From Marinobacterium mangrovicola (GTDB taxonomy: Bacteria; Pseudomonadota; Gammaproteobacteria; Pseudomonadales; Balneatricaceae), in the NCBI RefSeq assembly GCF_004339595.1, contig NZ_SMFU01000007.1:434001-498000 (forward strand): a stretch of DNA of 64,000 bases. The letters are read 5' to 3'. Of this stretch, positions 33,831-42,934 are shown piece by piece. Numbering within the stretch: position 1 is the stretch's first letter; the number at the start of each line of letters is the position of its first letter. The notes beneath the pieces were generated by a model. That model did no database searches. It was not told the origin of the DNA and worked only from the letters and a program-made list of their open reading frames with translations. The position numbers and the translations under genes were made by a program.

Positions 33831-34246
33831 CCCGTCAATGTAGACCTTTTATGGATATGAAACACACACAATTGATAAATTAAACTCTTATAATTCATAA
33901 GATTATGCTTCATCAATGGTGAAGCATACGAGCCTCACTCGTAAATCTAATGGCTGATGAGCAGCCACATAGATCTCGAAGCAGTCGCGCATACACTCAT
34001 GGGACAGTTTCCAATGTGGCAAGAAAACTCGTCAGAGTTATACCTGTGCGACTGCTAAATCAGCAATTTAATGACCTCTCAGCTCTGGATATTTCCATGG
34101 AGCAGCACCAACGGCGAGATAGCCGACGCTGATATCCTGGACGGCAGTATAATGAGAGCGGTGTTTACTTGATCGAAAGCATACGAAGAGCATGGATTCG
34201 TTTTACGCCGTAATCAGCTTGAACGTTTTATTGGAGTGACTGAACC
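33831..34246. other. Divergent promoter region, no supported gene
   Basis: Lies between the divergent HD-GYP and IclR genes. Bases about 33843-33912 are AT-rich and probably hold promoters. A 60-codon frame (33950-34132) shows no signs of being a gene. Confidence 0.5.
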
Positions 34247-35038
34247 TTGGCCGATTCATCAACCAACCGATCACTGGAACGCGGCATCCTGTTGCTTAAA
34301 CTGATCAATCGGCTGGGAGGAGTGACTCTGAGCCAGCTTGCTCGCGAGGCGGATCTGCCAAAATCCACGGTACGGCGACTGTTGCTGACGCTGCTGGATC
34401 AGCGCCTGATCCGCAAAAGCCTCGCCGATGGCCTCTACCGCTGCAATATCTTCCTGCCGCTGGAAAAAGACTACCAGCTCCCACCCCACGTCTGGCGGCT
34501 TTGTGATGTAGCCACACCGGTGATGCTTCGTTTGGTAGACGAAGTGCGCTGGCCTTCGGACCTGTTCGTGCGAGAAGGGATCTGCATGCGCTATATCGAA
34601 AGCACCCGCACCAGTACCCCGATCTCCCTTTACCCAAGCCGCCTCAATATCAAGGTGAAAATGCTCTATTCGGCAGGCGGCCGCACCTATCTGGCCTATT
34701 GCCCGGATGCGGAACGGCGAGAGCTGATTGAGACGATCCGCAAGGAACAGCCCTGCGATATCACCGACGAGGGGATCGACCGCATGATCGAACAGATCCG
34801 CCAGCAGGGCTACGGCACTCGCCAACCCGGTTACACCGGTGAAACCAAACCGGACGATGGCCTCAGCGTGATCGCCGTACCGGTTCTTAACGGCTCGCAA
34901 CTGCTCGGTTGTATCAGCCTGATCTGTGTACGTGACTACATGACTGAGGCAAGGTTTGCAGAACGTCATCTGGCCGCGCTGCAGAGCGCAGCGCGGGAGA
35001 TAGGGGAGAGGTATGGGCAGGCGGATTCGGAAGACTGA
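34247..35038 (+). CDS. IclR-family transcription regulator
   Basis: Regulator of 263 aa. The N-terminal winged helix (about residues 8-65) includes VTLSQLAREADLPKSTVRRL; the C-terminal effector domain (about 85-255) includes KMLYSAGGRTYLAYCPDAER and GLSVIAVPVLNG, as in MhpR and other regulators of aromatic-acid catabolism. The only plausible start is a TTG at 34247 with GGAG (34233-34236) upstream; the next ATG is past the DNA-binding domain. No target operon is adjacent, so its target is unknown. Confidence 0.92.
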   Translation: MADSSTNRSLERGILLLKLINRLGGVTLSQLAREADLPKSTVRRLLLTLLDQRLIRKSLADGLYRCNIFLPLEKDYQLPPHVWRLCDVATPVMLRLVDEVRWPSDLFVREGICMRYIESTRTSTPISLYPSRLNIKVKMLYSAGGRTYLAYCPDAERRELIETIRKEQPCDITDEGIDRMIEQIRQQGYGTRQPGYTGETKPDDGLSVIAVPVLNGSQLLGCISLICVRDYMTEARFAERHLAALQSAAREIGERYGQADSED

Positions 35039-35104
35039 AGGCCAGTAGAAAGTAGGCTTGCGCTCATTTTTACCCGGAAAAAATCGGTCTTTGCCAAGCT
35101 TGAT

Positions 35105-35140
35105 GGCAAGAGTTTTTGAGCAGGCCGATAGACTCTTGCC
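35105..35140. repeat. Inverted repeat between convergent genes
   Basis: GGCAAGAGT (35105-35113) / ACTCTTGCC (35132-35140) lies between the convergent IclR and dehydrogenase genes. It has six As on its right flank and no T run in either direction after the stem, so a terminator role is doubtful. Confidence 0.5.
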
Positions 35141-35155
35141 AAAAAAGCTTCCACT

Positions 35156-36172
35156 CTAATCAACCCGCAATACAATCTTACCTTGCAGATGGCCGCTCGC
35201 GGCACGCTCATGAGCGGCGGCGGCCTCAACTAATGGGTAAACAGAGTCGATGACTGTTTTTATGGTGCCGTCATTAAAAAGCCCGGCTAACGTTTGAAGC
35301 TGGCCACCATGAGAGCGTACCTGGGTTGCTGACACGGTAATATTGCGCGCTTCTGCCTTGGCGTAAGCATCAAAGCCAAGTGGGTAGGCCAGAAAGAGTG
35401 CGCCAGCCGGTTTGAGGGTTTGCAAAAACCGTTCAGCATGCTGTCCTCCCACTGTATCCATCACTAAATCCAAATCGCTGAAGCGCTCTCCCACATTGGT
35501 CTGGGTGTAATCAACCACTTCATCAGCGCCGAGTTCGTGCAACAGGTTTTGGTGGCGTGAGGAGGCAACGGCTATCACATGAGCTCCCTGCCATTTGGCC
35601 AGCTGAACCGCGTAGTGACCAACGCCACCGGCGGCACCGTTAATCAATACTCGTTTGCCTTTTAACGGCACAGGCTGGTGAGGCTGGCTTTGAAACGGGT
35701 TGGCAGCGGTATGGCCCTGCTCAATCAGAAATTGCCAGGCCGTGAGTAATGACATCGGAGCCGCTGCCGCTTGAAGGTGGTCAATCCTCGCAGGTTTTAA
35801 CGCAACCTCAAGGGCCGGTGCGGTCACGTATTCGGCATAGCCGCTACTGTCGCCAAGCATTCCTTCGGGAAATCGGACCATGGCATAAACCTCGTCACCA
35901 ATGGTAAAGCCCTCCACATCCTCGGCTATGGCTTCTATTACACCTGACACATCGCTACCCAGGATTAGCGGAAATTTTACCGTTGGCTGCCACTCTGGCG
36001 GCAGATCCTTAAAGCCTTCTCGAAGGTACCAATCCGGAGGGTTTATCCCAATAGCATGCACACGAATACGCACTTCCCCGGGGTTTAGTTCCGGCAGGGG
36101 GGCTTGTTCATATGTTAATACTTGCGGGCCGCCGAATTGGTGCTGGCGAATCGCATTCATCATCCTGGTCAT
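35156..36172 (-). CDS. NADP-dependent quinone reductase/zinc-free medium-chain dehydrogenase
   Basis: Medium-chain dehydrogenase/reductase of 338 aa. N-terminal GroES-like domain (EVRIRVHAIGINPPDWYLREG), then the Rossmann core with NGAAGGVGHYAVQLAKWQGAH. The cysteine cluster of structural-zinc enzymes is absent, which fits the quinone oxidoreductase branch. Probably reduces quinones or enones with NADPH. It is divergent from a LysR gene 92 bp away, the usual layout for regulator and target. Confidence 0.92.
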   Translation of the reverse strand: MTRMMNAIRQHQFGGPQVLTYEQAPLPELNPGEVRIRVHAIGINPPDWYLREGFKDLPPEWQPTVKFPLILGSDVSGVIEAIAEDVEGFTIGDEVYAMVRFPEGMLGDSSGYAEYVTAPALEVALKPARIDHLQAAAAPMSLLTAWQFLIEQGHTAANPFQSQPHQPVPLKGKRVLINGAAGGVGHYAVQLAKWQGAHVIAVASSRHQNLLHELGADEVVDYTQTNVGERFSDLDLVMDTVGGQHAERFLQTLKPAGALFLAYPLGFDAYAKAEARNITVSATQVRSHGGQLQTLAGLFNDGTIKTVIDSVYPLVEAAAAHERAASGHLQGKIVLRVD

Positions 36173-36264
36173 AACGGGTCCTCAATAGAGTGTGGAGGAA
36201 TTAAATGCTACCGTTTGTGACGTAGGTTTATAATTAACGTGAATATCATCATAGTTGTGACATC

Positions 36265-37167
36265 ATGGAACATATTGGTCTTGAGCGCTTAACCGGACTT
36301 ATCGCATTTGCCAGGGCGGGAGATCTGGGGAGCTACTCTGCTGCGGCCCGCTCACTGTCGATTACGCCATCGGCGGTGAGTAAAAGCGTGCAGCGGCTGG
36401 AAAAGCAGCTCGGAGTCGCACTGTTCACCCGCACGACCCGGTCGCTGGTGTTAACCCCCGAAGGGCAAGAACTACATCAACGGGCTCGGCGTTTGCTATT
36501 GGCAGCTGAGGAGATTGAACAGGCTGCGAGCACATTGCGGGCGGAGCCTTCCGGTGTGCTGCGTATCGCCGCGCCTGTGCCGCTGGGCATTCACCTGCTG
36601 GCACCGGCATTGCCGGTATTTCGCAAGCAGTACCCCGATATCACACTGGATTTGCGCTTAAACGACCAGTTTGTCGATCTCGTAGAGGAGGGGATTGATG
36701 TTGCCCTGCGGATCGGCGATCTAGCCGACTCTCGGCTTTTATCCCGTCGCCTGGCTGAGCAAAAACTGCGCTGCTTTGCGACGCCTGACTACCTGGCCAA
36801 GCGCGGTACGCCCGGCCACCCCGAGCAACTGACAGAACATGACCTCATTAACCTGCGTTTCCAAAGCTCAGGGCAGATGCTGCGCTGGCCGTTTCAGCTA
36901 GACAGCAAGGCGGTTGAGCTGATACCGGATGCGCAGATCATTGTGGATTCGAGCGATGCCTTGCTTGCGGCTTTGTTAAACGGGGCGGGAATAGGGATGA
37001 CCTCTCAACTCCTCGCTCGACCTTATCTTGAAAATGGCTCCCTGGTACCTGTATTGGCGTCATTTACCGTGGAAAACCGGGTGATAACCGCTGTCTGGCC
37101 TCAAAGCCGGCGTGCGAACCCCGCAGTACGCGCCTTTTTGGATTTTCTGCCGACCCTGTTTGCTTAG
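36265..37167 (+). CDS. LysR-family regulator
   Basis: An ordinary 300-aa LysR protein. The winged helix is at residues about 8-66 ([39 protein letters not shown]), followed by the effector domain ([20 protein letters not shown]). It belongs to the CrgA/YhjC-like group common beside quinone reductases. It is divergent from the dehydrogenase at 35156 and probably controls it. Confidence 0.95.
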   Translation: MEHIGLERLTGLIAFARAGDLGSYSAAARSLSITPSAVSKSVQRLEKQLGVALFTRTTRSLVLTPEGQELHQRARRLLLAAEEIEQAASTLRAEPSGVLRIAAPVPLGIHLLAPALPVFRKQYPDITLDLRLNDQFVDLVEEGIDVALRIGDLADSRLLSRRLAEQKLRCFATPDYLAKRGTPGHPEQLTEHDLINLRFQSSGQMLRWPFQLDSKAVELIPDAQIIVDSSDALLAALLNGAGIGMTSQLLARPYLENGSLVPVLASFTVENRVITAVWPQSRRANPAVRAFLDFLPTLFA

Positions 37168-37273
37168 GCGCTCAGGCGCCCCAGCATCTGATTGGGGTTC
37201 TGATTCGGGTTCAGATTGTGGTTTCTCTGGTAGACTACGCCTTTGAATTATCGCCCCGCAGGAACACCCACCG

Positions 37274-37495
37274 ATGAGCCAAGAACAACCGAATAACCCT
37301 TTGCACGGTCTGACCCTGGAGAAGATCCTGGTGCGCTTGCAGGAGCACTATGGGTGGGAAGGATTGGATGAAGAGATTCGGATCAACTGCTTTTATAAAG
37401 ATCCTTCCATCAAATCCTCTTTGAAGTTTTTACGCAGAACGCCCTGGGCGCGAGAAAAGGTTGAAGCGCTTTATATTAAAACCTTCTGCCAGTAA
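37274..37495 (+). CDS. VF530 family DNA-binding protein (DUF2132)
   Basis: A 73-aa protein, almost entirely the VF530 domain: [40 protein letters not shown] and [11 protein letters not shown]. The family is small and conserved in gammaproteobacteria, with a structure suggesting DNA binding; its role is unknown. A single ATG fits. Confidence 0.93.
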   Translation: MSQEQPNNPLHGLTLEKILVRLQEHYGWEGLDEEIRINCFYKDPSIKSSLKFLRRTPWAREKVEALYIKTFCQ

Positions 37496-37651
37496 AACTT
37501 GTATCGCGTCAGGGCCCACATCAGGTTTCCGCTATAAGCTTAGCATGACCTCCCGCAGGGAAGAGGGCACACCGCGGAAATACGCAGTATTCAGATCGTG
37601 CAGATCGCAGTAGAATCGCCACCTTTAAGATCATTTCGGAGAATTCACCGC

Positions 37652-38368
37652 ATGGGCAGAGCGTATCAGAACCGCAAAGAGTCGATGGCCAAAACCTCGG
37701 ACATGAAGGCCAAGCTCTATAGCCGTTACGGGCGCGAAATCTATGTCACGGCCAAGTCGGGCGGTACTGACCCCGATGGTAACCTGGCGCTGCGCGGCCT
37801 GATCGATCGTGCAAAGAAGGAACAGGTTCCTGCGCACGTTATCGAAAAGGCGCTCGACAAGGCCAAAGGTGGTGGCGGTGAAGATTACTCTCCGGCGCGT
37901 TACGAAGGTTACGGCCCCGGTGGCAGCATGGCGATTATCGAGTGTCTGACCGATAACCCGAACCGTACTTTTGGCGACGTGCGCCAGGCGTTTACCAAGA
38001 CCAAGAGCAAGATTGGTACTCAGGGCAGCGTTAGCCACATGTTCGATCACTGCGCCATTTTCGTCTTCTCCGGCGACGATGAGGAAGCGGTGCTTGAAGC
38101 GCTGATGGAAGGGGACGTGGACGTCACCGATATCGAGAACGAAGATGGTAAAATTACCGTCTTCGCTCCAAACACCGAGTACTTCAAGGCCAAGACCGCA
38201 CTGATCGAGCGCTTCGGCGAGATCGACTTCGACGTCGATGAGATCCAGTTTATCCCGATGAGCTACACCAGTCTTGAAGGCGACGATGTGGCGCTGTTCG
38301 AGAAGTTTATGGCGATCCTGAACGATCTGGACGACGTGCAGCAGGTTTACCACAACGTCGAGATGTAA
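37652..38368 (+). CDS. YebC/PmpR-family protein, YeeN subgroup
   Basis: A 238-aa member of the YebC/TACO1 family, which includes transcription regulators and proteins that help ribosomes through difficult sequences. The start [20 protein letters not shown], in place of the GHSKW opening of canonical YebC, places it in the YeeN-like paralogue group. [20 protein letters not shown] and the end [11 protein letters not shown] are diagnostic. ATG 37652 with GGAG upstream is right; an 18-codon longer frame has no support. A terminator follows. Confidence 0.93.
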   Translation: MGRAYQNRKESMAKTSDMKAKLYSRYGREIYVTAKSGGTDPDGNLALRGLIDRAKKEQVPAHVIEKALDKAKGGGGEDYSPARYEGYGPGGSMAIIECLTDNPNRTFGDVRQAFTKTKSKIGTQGSVSHMFDHCAIFVFSGDDEEAVLEALMEGDVDVTDIENEDGKITVFAPNTEYFKAKTALIERFGEIDFDVDEIQFIPMSYTSLEGDDVALFEKFMAILNDLDDVQQVYHNVEM

Positions 38369-38416
38369 TCGCGGCTGACTGCGGTCTGTTCAAGGTCCCA
38401 CAACGGGAACGTTAAG

Positions 38417-38441
38417 AGGAGGTGCCAAGGCGCCTCCTTTT
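38417..38441 (+). terminator. Terminator after the YebC-family gene
   Basis: AGGAGGTGCC-AA-GGCGCCTCCT (one G-T pair) followed by TTTT. Confidence 0.8.
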
Positions 38442-38520
38442 CTATTTAAGGGCTGCTAAAACGGCAGATCACCGAACCGCGGTTCGTTATCAGGCAGTCA
38501 CAGGTATTCAGAGGGTAGAT

Positions 38521-38742
38521 ATGAGCACCGAAACACCTGATCCACTGGTTTGCCCTCTTTGCGGCACTGCTAATGCCTGCGTCAATCTGGGCGAGAAAGA
38601 TATCGCCCGCACCTGCTGGTGCAATGATCCGGATATCAAATTCCCGCAAGAGCTGCTGTCGCAGATCCCCGCCGAGAAAAGAGGCAAGGCGTGTGTTTGC
38701 CGTGAATGCGCGTTGAAGTTCCAGAACCGTCTGTCTGAGTAA
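38521..38742 (+). CDS. Cysteine-rich CWC family protein
   Basis: A 73-aa protein with paired cysteines: CPLCGTANAC, TCWCND (the CWC motif), and ACVCRECALKF near the end. The spacing suggests zinc binding. The family is widespread in proteobacteria with unknown function. ATG 38521 is chosen; a longer frame from 38422 would run through the upstream terminator. Confidence 0.88.
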   Translation: MSTETPDPLVCPLCGTANACVNLGEKDIARTCWCNDPDIKFPQELLSQIPAEKRGKACVCRECALKFQNRLSE

Positions 38743-38848
38743 CTTGCGCTCATTCACGCTGGCCTCTCCGAAAGCCAATCGCCTAAGGACAGCGCTGCAG
38801 TCAGGAGCGCCTGCGGCGACGCCCCTGATCTTTCGTGAGTTTTAGCGG

Positions 38849-40360
38849 TTAGCGTTTCAGCATGTTGCCCTGGTATTCCAGCTCAATAGTTTTCTTAATG
38901 GATTTGTCTGAACCTCTGTCGGTACCGTTGACCGAAGAGGTGGTCATGGCGAAGGTATACAGCGTGTGCGCCGCCGCATCGGACATCTGGTCCAGCGCTT
39001 CAAAGCTATAGTTGTCGAAGGTGTCGCAGGCCAGGTGGTAGCAGGGGTCCAGCTGTTCGCCGGCGGTCCCGCCATAGATCGCTTCCTGCTCCTCTGTTTT
39101 CAGTTCCTCCGCCCCGGTGAACAGGCCACCGGCCGGGATGCCCACCTCGATAAAGGGGCCGTAGTCGGAGCGACCGTCAAAGGCGGTGGGTTCGCTCGCT
39201 AAGCTCTGGCTGTCGAAATAATCCTTGAAGACTCTTTCGATATTGGCCGAGCCATTGGGGCCCGATATACCCGTGGCCGAGCCGTCGCCATCATAGATAA
39301 AACGGACAAAGTTGGGTGATGCCACCATATCGAAGTTGAGATTCAGCGCGGTGTTCTTGATCTCGCGCTTGGTCAGATTGGCGACGTAATGCTCGGCACC
39401 CAGGAGTCCCGCTTCTTCCGCGCCCCACCAGGCGAAACGCACCTTGTTGACCGGTTCACCCATGGCGGCCAGTTGCAGCGCCAGTTCCAGAACCATGCCG
39501 GAGCCGCTGCCGTTGTCGTTGATACCCGGGCCTTCCGATACAGAGTCCAGGTGTGCACCAGCGACAACGAGGCGATCATCGCGGCCTGCAGGGGTATCCG
39601 CCAGCAGGTTGGCAGTGGTCCGGTTCTCGGAAATCGCATCGACGAAGATGCGGCTTTCCACACCGCCAGCAGCAAGTTCAACACCGATATCAAAGGCAGC
39701 GCCCACCACCGGTATTGCGATGCTGGGTTCCTGTAGAGTGCCAAGGAAGTTATCGGTTCGTCCCGGTTGGCCCTCGTTAAAGATAATCACGCCGGTCGCG
39801 CCAGCGGCCGTGGCGTTCTGTGCTTTGATCAGAAAGCTGCAGCTGCCGCGCTGGATAACAGCGATATTGCCGGGGGAGAAACCTGCGAAGTCTTCGGGTT
39901 CACAGCCGCTGGTTGAGCTGTTGGCATCGCTGCCCGGCGGCAGCAACAGATCGACAGCTTCAGCTATAGCCGTCACGTCTCCGCTGCCGGAGTAGGTCAT
40001 GGTGGCAAAGCCGTCTAAGCCAAAATAGGGGTAGATGAACGGATCAGGTGAGAGCTGCTCCAGGACCGCGGCTTGCTGCTCTTCGAAGTAAGGGTAATCG
40101 AACTCCTGTATCCATACCTCGTAGCCGGCACCCTCCAGCAGACCTTGCACGTACAGCAGGGATGCCTGGTAGCCAGGGCTAGATGCTTCTCGGGTTCCGC
40201 CGTTGGCATCGGCGATACTTTGGAGCTCCAGCATATGGTCAAGAATACCCGCCGGGCTTACGGCATCGCGATAGGATTCTGTATCAATGGGCACGGCGGA
40301 GTAGCTTTGCTGGGCGGCGAGTATCGCCGAGACGATCAGGGTCGTTTTCAGCAGTCTCAT
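38849..40360 (-). CDS. Secreted M28-family aminopeptidase with PA domain
   Basis: Zinc-dependent exopeptidase of 503 aa. A signal peptide covers about residues 1-21. A protease-associated (PA) insert is at about 130-250 (FAGFSPGNIAVIQRGSCSFL). The M28 catalytic domain follows with the metal and catalytic residues in order: AGAHLDSVSEGPGINDNGSG, WWGAEEAGLLGAEHY (Glu pair), NFDMVASPN, and CYHLACDTFDN with the last His ligand. All metal positions are present. Likely exported to the periplasm or outside to trim peptides. Confidence 0.95.
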   Translation of the reverse strand: MRLLKTTLIVSAILAAQQSYSAVPIDTESYRDAVSPAGILDHMLELQSIADANGGTREASSPGYQASLLYVQGLLEGAGYEVWIQEFDYPYFEEQQAAVLEQLSPDPFIYPYFGLDGFATMTYSGSGDVTAIAEAVDLLLPPGSDANSSTSGCEPEDFAGFSPGNIAVIQRGSCSFLIKAQNATAAGATGVIIFNEGQPGRTDNFLGTLQEPSIAIPVVGAAFDIGVELAAGGVESRIFVDAISENRTTANLLADTPAGRDDRLVVAGAHLDSVSEGPGINDNGSGSGMVLELALQLAAMGEPVNKVRFAWWGAEEAGLLGAEHYVANLTKREIKNTALNLNFDMVASPNFVRFIYDGDGSATGISGPNGSANIERVFKDYFDSQSLASEPTAFDGRSDYGPFIEVGIPAGGLFTGAEELKTEEQEAIYGGTAGEQLDPCYHLACDTFDNYSFEALDQMSDAAAHTLYTFAMTTSSVNGTDRGSDKSIKKTIELEYQGNMLKR

Positions 40361-40915
40361 ATGGACTCCTTGTGAAGCACTGCACCGAATCCAACGCCAG
40401 AAGCACTTCAGTGTCGGGGATCAAATGCTGGGCCTGTGTGTGGCGGCGCTATCCTTGGCTGCGAGGCACAACGGGCCATTAGGGGGTGGCGAGTCCGTTC
40501 GCGGTTCGATAGGCAATTTGCAAGCCGGTACCCGCAGGCTTTTGAATTGGTGAGGTTTTTTGATTCAGCGAGGGACGGCGTGAGATTAAGTGTTAAGCGG
40601 GCGATACGATTGCGTTGGAATACGCTTGGCAATTTTTATTTAAATTTATGATATTTAAATGTTTTTCTTGAGAATCGGCTGTTTCGATTCCGATACAGAT
40701 GTATCGATAATGTTACAGCCGAGGAAGCAGGTCTTGGCACGGCTGAGCTTCTGTCTCTGTTTGGGGGCTCTCAAAAGGGTGGTAAGGAGAAACCGTTGAT
40801 TGAGTCAGGTTTCTCTGCAGACGATTTCCCCTTCATTTAGACAAAACTGATCTATGCTGCATTGGGTGTTTCATGTGTAGGCAATGACGCCGCTACTCAA
40901 CAATGGAGTGTTGAC
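40361..40915. other. Intergenic stretch, promoter region only
   Basis: A 555-bp gap between the divergent peptidase and aqpZ genes. Bases about 40620-40670 are very AT-rich and could form part of a promoter. Short frames here (for example 40436-40651) have no recognisable features. Confidence 0.5.
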
Positions 40916-41632
40916 ATGAACAAGTATGGCGCTGAGTTTTTTGGTACTTTCTGGCTGGTCCTTGGCGGTTGCGGCAGTGCCGTGCTGGCCTCGGCTTTTC
41001 CCGGTATGGGCATTGGACTGCTGGGAGTTTCCCTGGCCTTTGGCCTGACCGTTCTGACCATGGCGTTCGCCATTGGCCACATCTCCGGTTGTCACCTTAA
41101 TCCGGCTGTCTCAATTGGGCTGTGGGCCGGTGGGCGTTTTCCGGCGAGCGAATTGTTGCCCTATATCCTTGCCCAGGTTTTTGGCGGCATAGTAGCGGGT
41201 GCGGTGCTTTATATTATTGCCAGTGGGCAGCCGGGGTTTGAGCTGTCTTCGGGCTTCGCCTCCAACGGTTATGGTGATCACTCTCCGGGCGGGTACAGCC
41301 TAATGGCGGCTCTGGTGTGCGAAGTGGTGATGACCCTGATGTTCCTGATCGTGATCATGGGCGCCACCGACGCCCGCGCGCCGGCCGGGTTCGCCCCGAT
41401 CGCTATCGGCCTTTGTCTGACACTCATTCATCTGATATCCATCCCGGTCACCAATACCTCGGTCAATCCTGCGCGCAGTACCGGCGTGGCGATCTACGTG
41501 GGTGATTGGGCCCTGGCGCAGCTGTGGTTGTTCTGGCTTGCACCGATTGTGGGAGCGATACTGGGCGCAAGTATTTACCGCTTTATCGGAGCGGAAAAGC
41601 CAGCCCGGCAGGCGAGTCTCGCCGTTGAGTGA
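40916..41632 (+). CDS. aqpZ: Aquaporin Z
   Basis: Water channel of the inner membrane, 238 aa with six membrane helices. The two NPA boxes are present: [13 protein letters not shown] and [13 protein letters not shown]; the selectivity Arg follows the second box. The start [23 protein letters not shown], here in two parts ([23 protein letters not shown]), is that of AqpZ. ATG 40916 is preceded by GGAG. It is the last gene before a repeat-bearing gap. Confidence 0.97.
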   Translation: MNKYGAEFFGTFWLVLGGCGSAVLASAFPGMGIGLLGVSLAFGLTVLTMAFAIGHISGCHLNPAVSIGLWAGGRFPASELLPYILAQVFGGIVAGAVLYIIASGQPGFELSSGFASNGYGDHSPGGYSLMAALVCEVVMTLMFLIVIMGATDARAPAGFAPIAIGLCLTLIHLISIPVTNTSVNPARSTGVAIYVGDWALAQLWLFWLAPIVGAILGASIYRFIGAEKPARQASLAVE

Positions 41633-41670
41633 TCCTGGCGGCAGGGCTTTCCGCTAAATGGGGAGCCTTG

Positions 41671-41712
41671 CTCTTACCTCCAAACTCTTACCTCCAAGCT
41701 CTTACCTCTAAG
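41671..41712. repeat. 14-bp tandem repeat, three copies
   Basis: CTCTTACCTCCAAA, CTCTTACCTCCAAG and CTCTTACCTCTAAG in direct succession, 38 bp after the aqpZ stop. Confidence 0.9.
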
Positions 41713-41909
41713 CTTGATGAGGTCTAAGCCCCTTAGTCCTAAACCCTACTAGCTCGAATGCCGCCTGGCCCTTTGGCAGGCCCCGAGTGCTGCGTTAAAT
41801 GCCGGGCTTGCGGCTTCCTTTCGCCTTATCCCGTTTCGCTTTGAGATCTCCCGGTCGCGCGGCTGGCTTAGGGTTTTCAAATTCTTTCGCCTGGCTCTCT
41901 TTATTTTAT

Positions 41910-41932
41910 GAAACGTTATAATGTAACATTTA
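41910..41932 (+). promoter_or_regulatory. Zur box upstream of the znu genes
   Basis: GAAACGTTATAATGTAACAT and the next three bases match the 23-bp palindromic Zur operator of gammaproteobacteria (GAAATGTTATANTATAACAT core) with few differences. A TATAAT-like -10 lies inside it (41917-41922), so zinc-loaded Zur would block transcription of the 46-codon frame and znuCBA. Confidence 0.8.
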
Positions 41933-41965
41933 TAGAAATCGAGCCGTTGCCTGGAACATCCCTCA

Positions 41966-42106
41966 ATGAAACCTTTCTCCTTGAAACCTCGCGATCCGTT
42001 TAGCTTCTCATTGTTTGCCTTGCCGGTTATCCATCGTTTTGCCGGCATTACGCTGCTGCTTGCAGTGCTCTGGATCGCTGTTGGTTGGGCCGTCTCTCTG
42101 CCTTGA
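41966..42106 (+). CDS. Small single-span membrane protein in the Zur-controlled operon
   Basis: A 46-aa frame from ATG 41966 to TGA 42106. Its N terminus is polar (MKPFSLKPRDPFSFSL) and one membrane helix follows (ITLLLAVLWIAVGWAVSL). It starts 34 bp after the Zur box and precedes znuC on the same strand, so it must be on the zinc-controlled transcript if transcription starts at the box. I do not recognise a family. It could assist the importer or be a leader. Confidence 0.55.
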   Translation: MKPFSLKPRDPFSFSLFALPVIHRFAGITLLLAVLWIAVGWAVSLP

Positions 42107-42172
42107 AGCCTTTCTTTGCCAGACAGCTTTAACAGCCAACTTTACCAGCCAGTTTTAAGAGCCACCTTTCGG
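42107..42172. repeat. Degenerate 13-bp tandem repeat, four to five copies
   Basis: Units AGACAGCTTTAAC, AGCCAACTTTACC, AGCCAGTTTTAAG and AGCCACCTTTCGG (42121-42172), preceded by a looser unit at 42107. It fills the space between the small membrane frame and znuC. Confidence 0.75.
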
Positions 42173-42181
42173 GCCCATGCC

Positions 42182-42934
42182 ATGAGTATCGCACCCATAC
42201 AATTCGATAACGTCACCCTGGCCTATGATCGTCATCCGGCGGTGCATCACCTTTCCGGCGCCTTTGAGCCGGGCAGTCTGACGGCAATTACCGGGCCTAA
42301 CGGTGCTGGCAAATCGACACTGCTGAAGGCGTTGATGGGTGAGCTGTCGCCGGTAGAGGGGCAGATAAGTCGCAGTGGTCTGTCGGTGCGGGAGCTGGGT
42401 TATCTGCCCCAGGCCGCGGAGATTGACCGGCAATTCCCGATCACTGTAGCGGACGCGGTGATCCTGGGGGCTTGGCGTCAGATAGGCCCTTTCGGTGGCG
42501 TTAAGCGCGATATCGCCAAACGGGCGCAGCATGCGCTGGCCGCCGTGGGGCTTGAAGGATTCGAACGTCGTGCCGTGGGTGCGCTTTCGGCGGGCCAGTT
42601 TCAACGGGTGCTGTTTGCACGTCTGCTGCTGCAGGATGCGCGGGTGATTGTGCTGGATGAGCCGTTTACCGCCATCGATGCGCGCACCACCCGGGATCTG
42701 CTGGAGATCGTGGTGCGCTGGCAAGACGAGGGACGCACGGTGATCGCGGTGCTGCACGATTTTGATCAGGTGCGGGCCTACTTTCCAAATACATTGCTGC
42801 TGGCGCGGGAGCTGATCGGCTGGGGCCCGACGGCGCATACGCTGACCGAGACTAATCTGGTTCGCGCGCGGGCGATGGCAGAATCCTGGGATGAATCCGC
42901 TCATATTTGTACGCGTCCGGAGGCGGTCCAATGA
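42182..42934 (+). CDS. znuC: Zinc ABC transporter ATP-binding protein
   Basis: ATPase of the high-affinity zinc importer, 250 aa. Walker A is ITGPNGAGKSTLLKAL, the signature is ALSAGQFQRVLFARLL, Walker B is VIVLDEPFTAID, and the H loop is VIAVLHDFDQVR. These match the ABC group for manganese/zinc. The start is ATG 42182, though no strong ribosome binding site is seen and a 13-bp repeat lies upstream. It shares ATGA with znuB. The Zur box supports zinc over manganese. Confidence 0.92.
   Translation: MSIAPIQFDNVTLAYDRHPAVHHLSGAFEPGSLTAITGPNGAGKSTLLKALMGELSPVEGQISRSGLSVRELGYLPQAAEIDRQFPITVADAVILGAWRQIGPFGGVKRDIAKRAQHALAAVGLEGFERRAVGALSAGQFQRVLFARLLLQDARVIVLDEPFTAIDARTTRDLLEIVVRWQDEGRTVIAVLHDFDQVRAYFPNTLLLARELIGWGPTAHTLTETNLVRARAMAESWDESAHICTRPEAVQ

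Noticed and set aside
33950..34132. 60-codon frame between HD-GYP and IclR genes
   Set aside because: Arg/Ser-rich, no homology recognised, no ribosome binding site, lies in a divergent promoter region.
35105..35140. Inverted repeat as a Rho-independent terminator
   Set aside because: Stem is good but there is no T run after it in either direction.
41749..42048. 99-codon minus-strand frame
   Set aside because: Covers the Zur box and the start of the znu operon; sequence looks random and very basic.
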